From Amycolatopsis thermophila (GTDB lineage: Bacteria > Actinomycetota > Actinomycetes > Mycobacteriales > Pseudonocardiaceae): a stretch of DNA of 64,000 nt. This document shows positions 57,045 through 64,000 of the stretch, piece after piece. The notes beneath the pieces are model-generated. The model saw only the letters and a list, made by a program, of their open reading frames with translations, was not told the DNA's origin and made no database searches. The stretch lies in the NCBI RefSeq assembly GCF_030814215.1, contig NZ_JAUSUT010000001.1, forward strand, positions 2,046,001 through 2,110,000, in the 5' to 3' direction. The position numbers and the translations under genes are program-made. How positions within the stretch are numbered: the stretch's first letter is position 1; the number at the start of each line of letters is the position of its first letter.

Positions 57045-58349
57045 GTGCCCGAGTACAAGCAGTTCCTGCTCGCCGACACCGCCGAAGGCCTGACCGAGGC
57101 CGAGATCCTGAACATCCGCGTCCAGCCCGGTGACGAGGTCACGGTCAACCAGATCGTGGCGGAGGTGGAGACCGCCAAGGCCGCGGTCGAGCTGCCGATC
57201 CCGTGGGCCGGCGTGGTCACCGAGGTGCTCGCCGAGCCCGGGGCGACCGTCGAGGTCGGGGCGCCGCTGCTGACCGTCGACGTCGACCCCGCCGGCGCTT
57301 CGTCCGCTCCGGAGTCCGCGGCGGCCGTGAACGGTTCGGCCGCCGCGCCCGCCGAGGAGGAGATGAAGCCGCTGGTCGGCTACGGGTCGAAGATCACCGA
57401 GGCCCGGCGCCGGCCGCGGCGGGCTCCGCAGGCCGCACCCGCCGCCGCGGCGGCACAGGCGTCGCCGACCACACCCGCCCCGCCCGCGCGGGGCGGGTAC
57501 GTGCCGTTGGCGAAGCCGCCGGTGCGCAAGCTCGCCAAGGACCTCGGTGTCGACCTGTCGACATTGACCGGGTCGGCGGAAGGCGGTGTCATCACGCGCG
57601 AGGACGTGGAGCGGGCCGCCCGACCGGCCGCGCCGGAACCGTCCGCCGGGGTCCGCGAGCGCCGGGTGCCCATCAAGGGCGTTCGCAAGGCGACCGCGCA
57701 GGCGATGGTGTCCAGCGCGTTCACCGCGCCGCACGTGACGGAGTTCCTGACCGTCGACGTCACGCCGATGATGGAGCTGCGCGAGCGGCTGAAGAAGCAC
57801 CCGGACTTCGCCGGGGTGCGGCTGACGCCGCTGGCGTTCGCCGCCAAGGCGGTCTGCATGGCGGTGAAGCGGACGCCGGACGTGAACGCGTCGTGGGACG
57901 AGGCGGCCGGCGAGATCGTCTACAAGGACTACGTGCACCTGGGCATCGCCGCGGCGACGCCCCGCGGGCTCGTGGTGCCGAAGATCCGGGACGCGGACGC
58001 GATGTCGCTGCCCGAGCTGGCGCGGGCGCTGGACGAGCTGACCACGACCGCGCGCGAGGGCAAGACGCCGCCCGCGGACATGCTGGACGGGACGATCACG
58101 ATCACCAACGTGGGCGTGTTCGGCGTCGACACCGGCACGCCGATCATCAACCCGGGCGAGGCCGCGATCCTGGCCTTCGGCGCGATCAAGGACGCGCCGT
58201 GGGTGGTGGACGGACAGCTCGCGGTGCGGAAGGTGCTGCAGCTCTCGCTCAGCTTCGACCACCGGCTGGTCGACGGGCAGCAGGGCTCGCAGTTCCTCGC
58301 CGACGTCGGCGCGCTGCTGGCCGATCCGGCGATGGCGATCACGTACTGA
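57045..58349 (+). CDS. bkdC: Branched-chain 2-oxoacid dehydrogenase E2 (dihydrolipoyl acyltransferase)
   Basis: 434 residues from GTG 57045. One lipoyl domain (about 1-80) has the modified Lys45 in EVETAKAAV. A Pro/Ala linker is followed by an E3-binding domain (about 155-190: PPVRKLAKDLGVDLSTLTGS). The catalytic domain ends with SFDHRLVDGQQG, where His406 is the active-site base. It transfers the branched acyl group to CoA. No E3 (lipoamide dehydrogenase) gene follows, so E3 must come from elsewhere. A hairpin terminator follows. Confidence 0.95.
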   Translation: MPEYKQFLLADTAEGLTEAEILNIRVQPGDEVTVNQIVAEVETAKAAVELPIPWAGVVTEVLAEPGATVEVGAPLLTVDVDPAGASSAPESAAAVNGSAAAPAEEEMKPLVGYGSKITEARRRPRRAPQAAPAAAAAQASPTTPAPPARGGYVPLAKPPVRKLAKDLGVDLSTLTGSAEGGVITREDVERAARPAAPEPSAGVRERRVPIKGVRKATAQAMVSSAFTAPHVTEFLTVDVTPMMELRERLKKHPDFAGVRLTPLAFAAKAVCMAVKRTPDVNASWDEAAGEIVYKDYVHLGIAAATPRGLVVPKIRDADAMSLPELARALDELTTTAREGKTPPADMLDGTITITNVGVFGVDTGTPIINPGEAAILAFGAIKDAPWVVDGQLAVRKVLQLSLSFDHRLVDGQQGSQFLADVGALLADPAMAITY

Positions 58350-58357
58350 GTTCCGCC

Positions 58358-58385
58358 GGGGCCGCGCCGTGGCCGGCGCGGCCCC
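58358..58385 (+). terminator. Hairpin terminator after bkdC
   Basis: GGGGCCGCGCC (58358-58368) pairs over 11 bp with GGCGCGGCCCC (58375-58385) around GTGGCC, followed by CTTGT. It lies 9 bases after the bkdC stop. Confidence 0.75.
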
Positions 58386-58397
58386 CTTGTCATCCCC

Positions 58398-58427
58398 TTG
58401 ACGGAGTGAGTGCTCACTCCGCACACT
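58398..58427 (+). promoter_or_regulatory. TetR-gene promoter with an operator palindrome inside it
   Basis: TTGACG (58398-58403) is a -35, and CACACT (58422-58427) a -10-like element seven bases before ATG 58435. GGAGTGAG (58403-58410) and CTCACTCC (58413-58420) form an 8-bp inverted repeat with a 2-bp centre in the spacer. Its symmetry and place fit autorepression by the TetR product. Confidence 0.6.
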
Positions 58428-58434
58428 GGGCGGC

Positions 58435-59016
58435 ATGACCGCTCCCCCCAGACGCCGAGCACCCGGCATGAGCCCCGAGGACCGGCGCCGGATGATCGTG
58501 CAGGCCGTGCTGCCGCTCGTCGTCGAGCACGGCGCGGCCGTCACCACCGCGCAGATCGCCCGCGCCGCCGGGATCGGCGAGGGCACGATCTTCCGCGCGT
58601 TCCAGGACAAGGACGAGCTGATCGACGCCTGCGTGGCCGAGGCGCTCAAACCGGACAGCGCGCTGGCGGCGATCGCCGAAATCCCGCTCGACCAGCCGCT
58701 GCCCGGCCGGCTCACCGAAGCCGCGGAGGCGCTGTCGGCGCACCTGGAGCGGATGGGCGCGCTGATGTCGGCGCTGCACTCGTCCGGCCGGCTCAAGCGC
58801 GGCGAGCCGCGGAAGGGCTCGCGGACGGCGTCGTTCGCCGCCATGCGCGAGGCCATCGCCGAGCTGTTCACCCCCGAAGACCGGCTGCGGCTGCCCGCCG
58901 AACAGCTGGCCGGGGTCTTCATGTCGTTGCTGTTCTCGCGCCGTCGCGACGACCAGACGGGATTGTCCACGGCGGAGCTGATCGACGTGTTCCTGCACGG
59001 GGCGGTGAGCGCATGA
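58435..59016 (+). CDS. TetR-family transcriptional regulator
   Basis: 193 residues from ATG 58435. The helix-turn-helix reads VTTAQIARAAGIGEGTIFRAFQDKDELI, following the RMIVQAVLPLVVEHG helix. The helical C-terminal ligand domain has no recognised ligand. The start is seven bases after a -10-like element, so the transcript may be leaderless. The stop overlaps the ABC exporter start (ATGA), so it is presumably the local repressor of that exporter. Confidence 0.9.
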   Translation: MTAPPRRRAPGMSPEDRRRMIVQAVLPLVVEHGAAVTTAQIARAAGIGEGTIFRAFQDKDELIDACVAEALKPDSALAAIAEIPLDQPLPGRLTEAAEALSAHLERMGALMSALHSSGRLKRGEPRKGSRTASFAAMREAIAELFTPEDRLRLPAEQLAGVFMSLLFSRRRDDQTGLSTAELIDVFLHGAVSA

Positions 59017-60971
59017 TGCACGGGGGCGGGGCGCCGATCGGGGTGCGCCGGATGCTGCGGAAGGCAAGCAGCTCGGTCGCGCAGAGCGGGCTGACCGGTC
59101 CGGTCGACATCCCGGATCCGGTGCGCGAGGACGAGCCGAAGGACCTGCGGTCACGGTGGCAGCGCTTCCGGCGGTCCGCGGGCGGGACGGTCCGCGGACT
59201 GCCGCGGGTGATCAAGCTGGCCTGGGAGGCCGGCCCGGTGATGACCGTCCTGATCGCACTGTCCGCATTGGTCAGCGGCCTGATGCCGACGGGCACCGCC
59301 TACGTGGCGAAACTGCTGCTGGACGCGGTGGTCGCCGCCGTGCAGGGGCGCAGCGGTACCGGGCGGATCGTCGAACTGGCCGCACTGGAGTTCGGCGTGT
59401 TCACGGCGACCGCGATCAGCACGGCCCTGACGAACGCGGCCCAGCAACTGCTGCAGGAACGGATGACGCTGTCGATCCGGCACCGGGTCATGGCCCACGC
59501 GAGCCGGCTGGACCTGCAGTTCTTCGAGGACTCGGAGTCCTACGACCAGCTGCGGCAGGCGTCGCAGGAGGCGCCGCAGCGGCCGGTGTCGATGCTGACG
59601 TCGGCGCTCGGGCTGATCCGGACGTCGATCACGTTCGCGAGCATGGTGGCGCTGCTGGTGTCGGTGAGCCCGCTGCTGGCGGCGGTGGCGCTCCTCGCGC
59701 CGGTTCCGGCGTTCATCTCGCAGTCGAAGTACGGGTCGCGGGCGTTCCTGCTGACGCTGTTCATGTCACCGATCCGGCGGCGCATGGACTACCTGAACTC
59801 GCTGGTCACCACCGACACCTACGCCAAGGAGACCAAGCTGTACGGGCTGGGGCCCTACCTGGTGGACCGGTTCCGGCGGCTGGGGCAGAACTACTACGCG
59901 CGCGAACGCAGGCTGACGATGCGGCGGAACTTCGTGGGAACGGCCTGGAGCCTGCTGTCCACCTTGGCCGGTTCGGGGATCGCGCTGTACATCGCGCTGG
60001 AGGCGGTGGCCGGGCGGCTGACGATCGGGGACCTGGCGTTGTACACGGCGGCCGCGGCGGCGGTGCAGACGTCGGTGCAGGGGTTGTTCAACGGGTTTTC
60101 CGGCATGTACGAGAACAACCTCTACCTGGACACGCTGTACCAGTTCCTGGCGACGTCGCCGCGGATCGCGCCGCCACCGGACCCGGTGCCGCTGCCGGAG
60201 CCGGTGCGGGGGCACATCGAGTTCCAGGACGTGTCGTTCAGCTATCCGGGTTCCGACGAGCGGGCGCTGGACGGGGTTTCGTTCGAGATCCGGCCCGGTG
60301 AGACGGTCGCCGTCGTGGGGCGGAACGGGGCCGGCAAGTCGACGCTGATCAAGCTGCTGTGCCGGCTGTACGACCCGACGGCGGGGCGGATCCTGCTGGA
60401 CGGGGTGGATCTGCGGGCGTTCGACCCGGACGAGCTGCGGACGCGGATGTCGGCGATGTTCCAGGACCACGTGACCTACCAGGGCACGGCGGCGGAGAAC
60501 ATCGGGCTGGGGCAGCTGTCCGCACTGGACGACCGCGCGCGGATCGAGGATTCCGCGGCCAGAGCGGGGGTCGGGGAGCGGATCTCACGGCTGCCACGCG
60601 GGTTCGACAGCCCGCTGGGCCGGTGGTTCGACCAGGGGGTGTCGCTGTCCGGCGGGGAGTGGCAGAAGATCGCCCTGGCGCGGGCCTTCATGCGGGACGC
60701 GCCGATCCTGGTGCTGGACGAGCCGACGTCGGCACTGGACGCCGCCGCGGAACACGACCTGTTCGCGCGGCTGCGCACGCTGTCCCGGGGCCGGACGACG
60801 CTGTACATCTCGCACCGGTTCTCGACGGTGCGGCAGGCCGAGAAGATCCTGCTGTTCGACCGGGGCAAGCTGGCGGAGGAGGGAACGCACGAGGAGCTGA
60901 TGTCGTCGGGCGGCGAGTACGCCGCGCTGTTCACCCTCCAGGCGGCGGCCTACCTGGAGGAAGCGGTGTAG
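59013..60971 (+). CDS. ABC exporter, fused permease and ATPase
   Basis: 652 residues from ATG 59013 (ATG 59016 is the next codon). The N-terminal permease has six membrane helices (about 75-330), with the cytosolic blocks LDLQFFEDSESYDQLRQA and VTTDTYAKETKLYGLGPYLV. The ATPase has Walker A GRNGAGKST, signature VSLSGGEWQKIALARAFM and Walker [13 protein letters not shown]. It is half-size and must dimerise. TetR coupling suggests drug or metabolite export. Substrate unknown. Confidence 0.92.
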   Translation: MMHGGGAPIGVRRMLRKASSSVAQSGLTGPVDIPDPVREDEPKDLRSRWQRFRRSAGGTVRGLPRVIKLAWEAGPVMTVLIALSALVSGLMPTGTAYVAKLLLDAVVAAVQGRSGTGRIVELAALEFGVFTATAISTALTNAAQQLLQERMTLSIRHRVMAHASRLDLQFFEDSESYDQLRQASQEAPQRPVSMLTSALGLIRTSITFASMVALLVSVSPLLAAVALLAPVPAFISQSKYGSRAFLLTLFMSPIRRRMDYLNSLVTTDTYAKETKLYGLGPYLVDRFRRLGQNYYARERRLTMRRNFVGTAWSLLSTLAGSGIALYIALEAVAGRLTIGDLALYTAAAAAVQTSVQGLFNGFSGMYENNLYLDTLYQFLATSPRIAPPPDPVPLPEPVRGHIEFQDVSFSYPGSDERALDGVSFEIRPGETVAVVGRNGAGKSTLIKLLCRLYDPTAGRILLDGVDLRAFDPDELRTRMSAMFQDHVTYQGTAAENIGLGQLSALDDRARIEDSAARAGVGERISRLPRGFDSPLGRWFDQGVSLSGGEWQKIALARAFMRDAPILVLDEPTSALDAAAEHDLFARLRTLSRGRTTLYISHRFSTVRQAEKILLFDRGKLAEEGTHEELMSSGGEYAALFTLQAAAYLEEAV

Positions 60972-60998
60972 CTCTCTGCGACCGGTCACATCGAAGCT

Positions 60999-61028
60999 GT
61001 GACAGGGCGGCACCTCACACGCTACGGT
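60999..61028 (+). promoter_or_regulatory. Promoter of the first DUF3558 pair
   Basis: TGTGAC (60999-61004) and TACGGT (61023-61028), 18 bp apart, resemble a -35/-10 pair. The same elements with nearly the same spacing recur upstream of the second pair at 62004-62034. Confidence 0.5.
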
Positions 61029-61051
61029 TTCATCGGTGCGAGGCGAGGACC

Positions 61052-61443
61052 ATGACCGAGAACGATCTGGCAGCGCAGGTAGCGGACGTCTTCGGTGGAG
61101 AGGACCAGCTGAACGTGCTTGGGCGGTGGACGAGGAGACCGGAACGCACCTGCGGCGCGCCGTCGAGCAGATGCAGCAGCGCTTGAGCGATATCAGCCCG
61201 AGGATCTACATGCTGCAACAAGCGCCGACATTTGGAAATGACAAGTACGCTAGACAGGCTGCCGCGCACTTTCTCTTCGCCATGGACTCCGACAGTCGAT
61301 CACTTGTCAAAGTGTACTTCGCGGCCTTGGATTTGCTCCGCACCCTTCACCAGGCGATCGACGTAGCAATCAGTAAGTACGACGCTTCGGACGAAGCGGC
61401 ACGCGAAACTCTCTCCACCTTCAGAAACCTGGATCGTCAGTGA
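61052..61443 (+). pseudogene. Small helical (EspC/WXG-like) partner gene with an apparent frame break
   Basis: From ATG 61052 the frame reads MTENDLAAQVADVFGGEDQL and then hits a stop after about 45 residues. Starting near 61110 the next frame continues the expected helical protein (VDEETGTHLRRAVEQMQQRL ... AIDVAISKYDASDEA) to the stop at 61443. The ending ISKYDASDEA matches the paralogue at 62057-62295 and resembles ESX-secretion-associated EspC-type proteins. Either a frameshift has split it, or translation begins inside (a GTG near 61126). The stop overlaps the lipoprotein start (GTGA). Confidence 0.6.
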
Positions 61444-61964
61444 AAACCCATCTCCGCATTGCCCGAGCTTTCGTGGGCTTTGCCAGCCTTGCGCTGACGG
61501 TGAGCGCCTGCGCCACCACTGTGACCGGAACGGCGTCCCCCGCACCCGTTACGAGTAGCAGTTCCCCCTCCGCGGATGTGTTCGCCAATCTCAATGCTTG
61601 CCGGCTTATCGATCAACTCAATGCGGGACAGGGGTTCAACCCCGGCGAGAACAAAAGTGCTCGAAACCAGTGCGTAGCTGTGAAACCGAGTTTCGGATCG
61701 TATGCCTTGGCGTGGGACTCCGCGCAAGGCCTCAGCGACTTCGCCAGGACGAACAACGGAGTGGTGAACATCTCCATCAATGGACGCGCGGCAATGCAGG
61801 CAGACACCGGACTCGGCGGGTGCGCAGTCGCGATCGGGGTGAGCGAACACGCTCGAGCGCTGGTCATCGCGACGTTGCCGAACGTCGCCGATCAGGCCCA
61901 ACTCTGTTCGAGCGCACGTGCCTTCGCCGAACGCGTCGAACCGTTGCTGCCGAAGGTTCAGTGA
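61440..61964 (+). CDS. DUF3558-family lipoprotein 1
   Basis: 174 residues from GTG 61440, coupled to the upstream helical gene by a GTGA overlap. A signal peptide ends in a lipobox with Cys24 (TVSAC). A Ser/Thr/Pro linker leads to the DUF3558 domain: LNACRLIDQLNAGQGF, ARNQCVAVKPSFGSYALAWD, GGCAVAIGVSEHARALV and a final Cys in QAQLCSSARAF. Four Cys probably form two disulfides. DUF3558 lipoproteins lie outside the membrane and their role is unknown. This copy is intact. Confidence 0.85.
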   Translation: MKTHLRIARAFVGFASLALTVSACATTVTGTASPAPVTSSSSPSADVFANLNACRLIDQLNAGQGFNPGENKSARNQCVAVKPSFGSYALAWDSAQGLSDFARTNNGVVNISINGRAAMQADTGLGGCAVAIGVSEHARALVIATLPNVADQAQLCSSARAFAERVEPLLPKVQ

Positions 61965-62003
61965 ACTTCGCGTTGATTTCCGAATCCCGAACGCGGCGGA
62001 GGC

Positions 62004-62034
62004 TGTGACAGCGCGTCAGGGGTCACGCTACGGT
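62004..62034 (+). promoter_or_regulatory. Promoter of the second DUF3558 pair
   Basis: TGTGAC (62004-62009) and TACGGT (62029-62034), 19 bp apart, recur here as upstream of the first pair. GAGGGAGGGA at 62046-62055 gives a ribosome-binding site for ATG 62057. Confidence 0.5.
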
Positions 62035-62056
62035 GCTGATGAGCGAGGGAGGGACG

Positions 62057-62295
62057 ATGACCGACGACGCGAACGGCGTAGCCGCCCAGGTAGCGGACGT
62101 CTTCGGCGGCGAACAGCAGCTGAACACCATGAACGCCGACGCGAAACGCATGCCCTCGTCCGGGTGTTCGAAGCAGCCGGCAAAACCCTGGCCACCCTTG
62201 TCCGGGCCATCGACACCGCCATCAGCAAATACGACGCCTCGGACGAGGCTGCGACCGACGCTCTCAGCACGTTCAAGGACCAGGAATCTCGGTGA
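62057..62295 (+). pseudogene. Second helical partner gene, shortened and frame-broken
   Basis: ATG 62057 begins MTDDANGVAAQVADVFGGEQ, matching the first partner. The frame that continues the similarity (ETHALVRVFEAAGKTLATL, then AIDTAISKYDASDEAATDAL) is the adjacent one from about 62135 to the stop at 62295. The middle third, present in the first copy (DISPRIYMLQQ to HFLFAMDSD), is missing. A frame break and a deletion therefore separate it from the intact form. The end overlaps the next lipoprotein start (GTGA). Confidence 0.65.
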
Positions 62296-62821
62296 GGATC
62301 AACATTCTCGTCGCCACGGCCGTGACGGGCGTCTTCGGCATCGCTCTGTCCCTGTCCGCGTGCACCAGCACGGTCACCGGCACCGCTTCACCAGCCGCCA
62401 GTGCGAGCACCGGCACGACCCCGACGAACTCCGACGTGTTCGCCGGTCTCAACGCGTGCCAGGTGCTGGATCAGCTCAACGCCGGGCAGGGATTCGAACC
62501 TGGGCGGAACATCAGCGCGCGCAACCAGTGCAACGCCACGAAGCCCGGCTTCGGGTCGTACGCTCTGGCGCTGGATTCCGTTCAAGGCCTTTCCGGTTCG
62601 CTGCTGCGAACGCCGGCGCGGTGAACATCTCGATCAACGGGCGCGAGGCGATGCAGGCGAACACCTCCACCGGTGGGTGCGCGGTCGCGGTTGAGGTCAC
62701 CGAACACGCTCGCGCGCTGGTCGTCGCCACGATGTCGGATGCGGGCCAGGACGCACAAGCGTGTCCGAACGCCCGAACCTTCGCCGAACGGCTCGAGCCG
62801 ATGCTGCCGAAGATCCGGTGA
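62292..62821 (+). pseudogene. DUF3558-family lipoprotein 2, frameshifted
   Basis: GTG 62292 gives a normal signal peptide and lipobox (LSLSAC), and the domain runs as far as GFGSYALALDSVQGLS, then stops at 62624 after a shift near 62600. The next frame resumes with FAAANAGAVNISINGREAMQ and GGCAVAVEVTEHARALVVA, ending at 62821. A one-base indel near 62595-62605 would restore the gene, so this is either a real pseudogene or a sequencing error. Confidence 0.8.
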
Positions 62822-63585
62822 CGGTCCAGTTTTAGGAGTTCAATGGAAAAGCAAGCTCGTACTGCTGGGGCGTTTGCCGGCATCGCGTGCATTGCTTCGT
62901 TGCTGACCGGTTGCACCAGCATGGTAACGGGTACGGCGTCACCTGCGACGACAACCAACGCGACAACCGAAGCGGATGCATTCGCGGGTCTCAAGGCGTG
63001 CCAGCTCCTGGAGCAACTCAACGCCGGACAGGGATTCAACCCTGGCGAGAACAAAACTCGGCGCAACGAGTGCGGCGCTCTGAAACCTGGCTTCGCGTCG
63101 TACAGCCTCGTGCTGGATCCCGTACAGGGACTGGAAGAATTCGCCGCCACAAACACAGGCGTAGTGAACACCTCGATCAACGGTCGGGATGCCATGCAGG
63201 CAGATATTCCGACCGGAGGCTGCGCGGTCGCGATCAAGGTGGCAGAGCATGCGCGAGCCATGGCACTGGTGACAATGGTGCGAGCCAGCGAAGACGCTCA
63301 AGCGTGTCCCAATGCCCGGGCCTTGGCCGAGAGGGTCGAGCCGTTGCTTCCGAAAACCCGGTGACGGTCCAGTTTTAGGAGTTCAATGGAAAAGCAAGCT
63401 CGTACTGCTGGGGCGTTCGCCGGCATCGCGTGCATTGCTTCGTTGCTGACCGGTTGCACCAGCACGGTAGCGGGTACGGCGTCACCTGCGACGACAACCA
63501 AAGCGACAACCGAAGTGGATGCATTCGCGGGTCTCAACGCGTGCCAGCTCCTCGATCAACTCACCGCCGGACAGGGATTCAACGC
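62815..63585 (+). repeat. 543-bp-offset tandem duplication of a DUF3558 gene (mosaic)
   Basis: The segment 62815-63041 is repeated at 63358-63584. The 28 bases upstream of the start codon are identical, and the first 200 coding bases differ at only about nine positions. After the shared GGATTCAAC the two genes diverge strongly. This indicates a recent duplication or conversion limited to the 5' part. Confidence 0.85.
62843..63364 (+). CDS. DUF3558-family lipoprotein 3
   Basis: 173 residues from ATG 62843 behind AGGAG. Signal peptide and lipobox end at Cys24 (LLTGC). The DUF3558 domain has LKACQLLEQLNAGQGF, RRNECGALKPGFASYSLVLD, GGCAVAIKVAEHARAM and a Cys in DAQACPNARAL. It has its own ribosome-binding site and no helical partner gene upstream, unlike copies 1 and 2. 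Its 5' half is nearly the same as copy 4. Confidence 0.87.
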   Translation: MEKQARTAGAFAGIACIASLLTGCTSMVTGTASPATTTNATTEADAFAGLKACQLLEQLNAGQGFNPGENKTRRNECGALKPGFASYSLVLDPVQGLEEFAATNTGVVNTSINGRDAMQADIPTGGCAVAIKVAEHARAMALVTMVRASEDAQACPNARALAERVEPLLPKTR

Positions 63586-63907
63586 CGGTGAAAACAAGAG
63601 TGCACGCAACCAATGCGTCGCTCTCAAGTCCGGCTTCGCGACGTTGGCCTTGGCGTTCGATTCCACACAAGGGCTCAGTGAATTTGCGGTGACGAACACC
63701 GGGGTGGTGAACAGTTCGATCAACGGACGCGACGCCATGCAAGCGAACACTTCGGCCAGCGGATGCGCGATCGCCATCGGGATCGGGGAGCACGCTCGCG
63801 CCCTCGTTGTGGCGACAATGGTGCGCTTCGAGGACAACGCACAGGCCTGTCCGACCGCCAAGGCATTCGCCGAACGTGTCGAGCCAATCTTGCCGAGAAC
63901 GCGGTGA
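63386..63907 (+). CDS. DUF3558-family lipoprotein 4
   Basis: 173 residues from ATG 63386 behind AGGAG. Lipobox Cys24 (LLTGC) and the domain LNACQLLDQLTAGQGF, ARNQCVALKSGFATLALAFD, SGCAIAIGIGEHARALVV, with the last Cys in NAQACPTAKAF. The first 67 residues are almost the same as copy 3. The remainder resembles copy 1 more than copy 3 at several positions (ENKSARNQCVA). No partner gene is adjacent. Confidence 0.87.
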   Translation: MEKQARTAGAFAGIACIASLLTGCTSTVAGTASPATTTKATTEVDAFAGLNACQLLDQLTAGQGFNAGENKSARNQCVALKSGFATLALAFDSTQGLSEFAVTNTGVVNSSINGRDAMQANTSASGCAIAIGIGEHARALVVATMVRFEDNAQACPTAKAFAERVEPILPRTR

Positions 63908-64000
63908 CGGCCGACATTTTCCGGGACGGAACGGAGCATGCGTGCGCGGATCAGCAGTGCGGTCCGAATGACCGAACCCCTGGCAAGAGGGTCGATATCG

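Noticed and set aside
55974-59021. About 1000-codon open frame on the minus strand opposite bkdABC
   Set aside because: The plus strand encodes textbook E1/E2 subunits with catalytic motifs. The minus frame is a compositional shadow.
63938-64000. A further gene starting at ATG 63938 and running off the right edge
   Set aside because: Only 21 codons are visible. There is no recognisable motif and only a weak, badly spaced upstream site, so it cannot be supported.

Overview
The window is high-GC, densely packed actinobacterial chromosome. GTG and ATGA/GTGA-coupled starts, many apparently leaderless promoters, IdeR-type iron boxes, an F420-type oxidoreductase, DUF3558 lipoproteins, a fused CydDC and a bkd operon together suggest a Pseudonocardiaceae-like organism (Amycolatopsis or a relative). 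The genus is inferred from gene content; no rRNA is present. The window carries one tRNA (Gly, GCC) and no recognisable IS transposase, phage gene or CRISPR array.

Layout. 1-3.3 kb: an uncharacterised three-gene minus-strand cassette (paralogue, unrelated gene, paralogue; the last runs off the left edge) and a DUF3024 gene. 3.3-8.0 kb: a MazG-like pyrophosphohydrolase, then a nuclease-ATPase (PD-(D/E)XK-like plus DUF2075) whose start lies in a long hairpin, a degenerate DnaQ-fold/TerB/BRCT membrane protein, and a divergent membrane-anchored SNase/excalibur protein. 8.0-11.8 kb: a carboxylesterase with an exact 30-bp internal duplication, a DevR-like response regulator, and a FUSC exporter divergent from a MarR regulator. 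11.8-14.0 kb: remains of a catabolic locus (eroded ABC solute-binding and amidohydrolase-like genes) with a surviving GntR regulator and NAD(P)-dependent dehydrogenase. 14.0-20.9 kb: a cydA-cydB-cydDC-histidine kinase operon for bd-type respiration, preceded by a DosR/DevR-like palindrome. 21.2-27.1 kb: a GDT1-family transporter, a short OsmC gene abutting a truncated monooxygenase, an IclR gene coupled to an unknown gene, two tandem paralogous membrane proteins, and an IdeR-box-controlled HugZ-like/DUF2470 protein. 27.1-27.9 kb is non-coding and repetitive.

27.9-36.5 kb: PPOX-type oxidoreductase, CPBP protease, arginine deiminase, ferritin (bfrB) behind two iron boxes, a SigE-family sigma factor with its probable membrane partner, DUF952/DUF5926, a cytochrome P450, a DUF4328 protein and a rhodanese. 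36.5-44.3 kb concerns monocarboxylate uptake: ActP plus its DUF485 partner, then a second SSS-family symporter with a small membrane protein and a LytS/LytTR two-component system that has an SppA protease gene between kinase and regulator. 44.3-47.2 kb: an Fpg-family glycosylase and a fused sigma/anti-sigma protein. 47.4-47.9 kb: tRNA-Gly followed by a block of GC-rich repeats. 47.9-54.3 kb: a large repeat-rich membrane protein, a polar amino-acid ABC transporter and an M20 peptidase. 54.8-61.0 kb: the bkdA-bkdB-bkdC branched-chain 2-oxoacid dehydrogenase operon (no E3 gene here), then a TetR-ABC exporter pair. 61.0-63.9 kb: an expanding and decaying array of DUF3558 lipoproteins with small helical partners.

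The most distinctive signals are the hairpin-leadered nuclease-ATPase, the cyd operon that ends in a sensor kinase and starts at a DevR-like box with an orphan DevR-like regulator nearby, the kinase/protease/regulator/transporter locus, and the DUF3558 array, in which two partner genes carry equivalent frame breaks and two lipoprotein genes form a mosaic tandem duplication. Functions were assigned by reading motifs; no database search was run.
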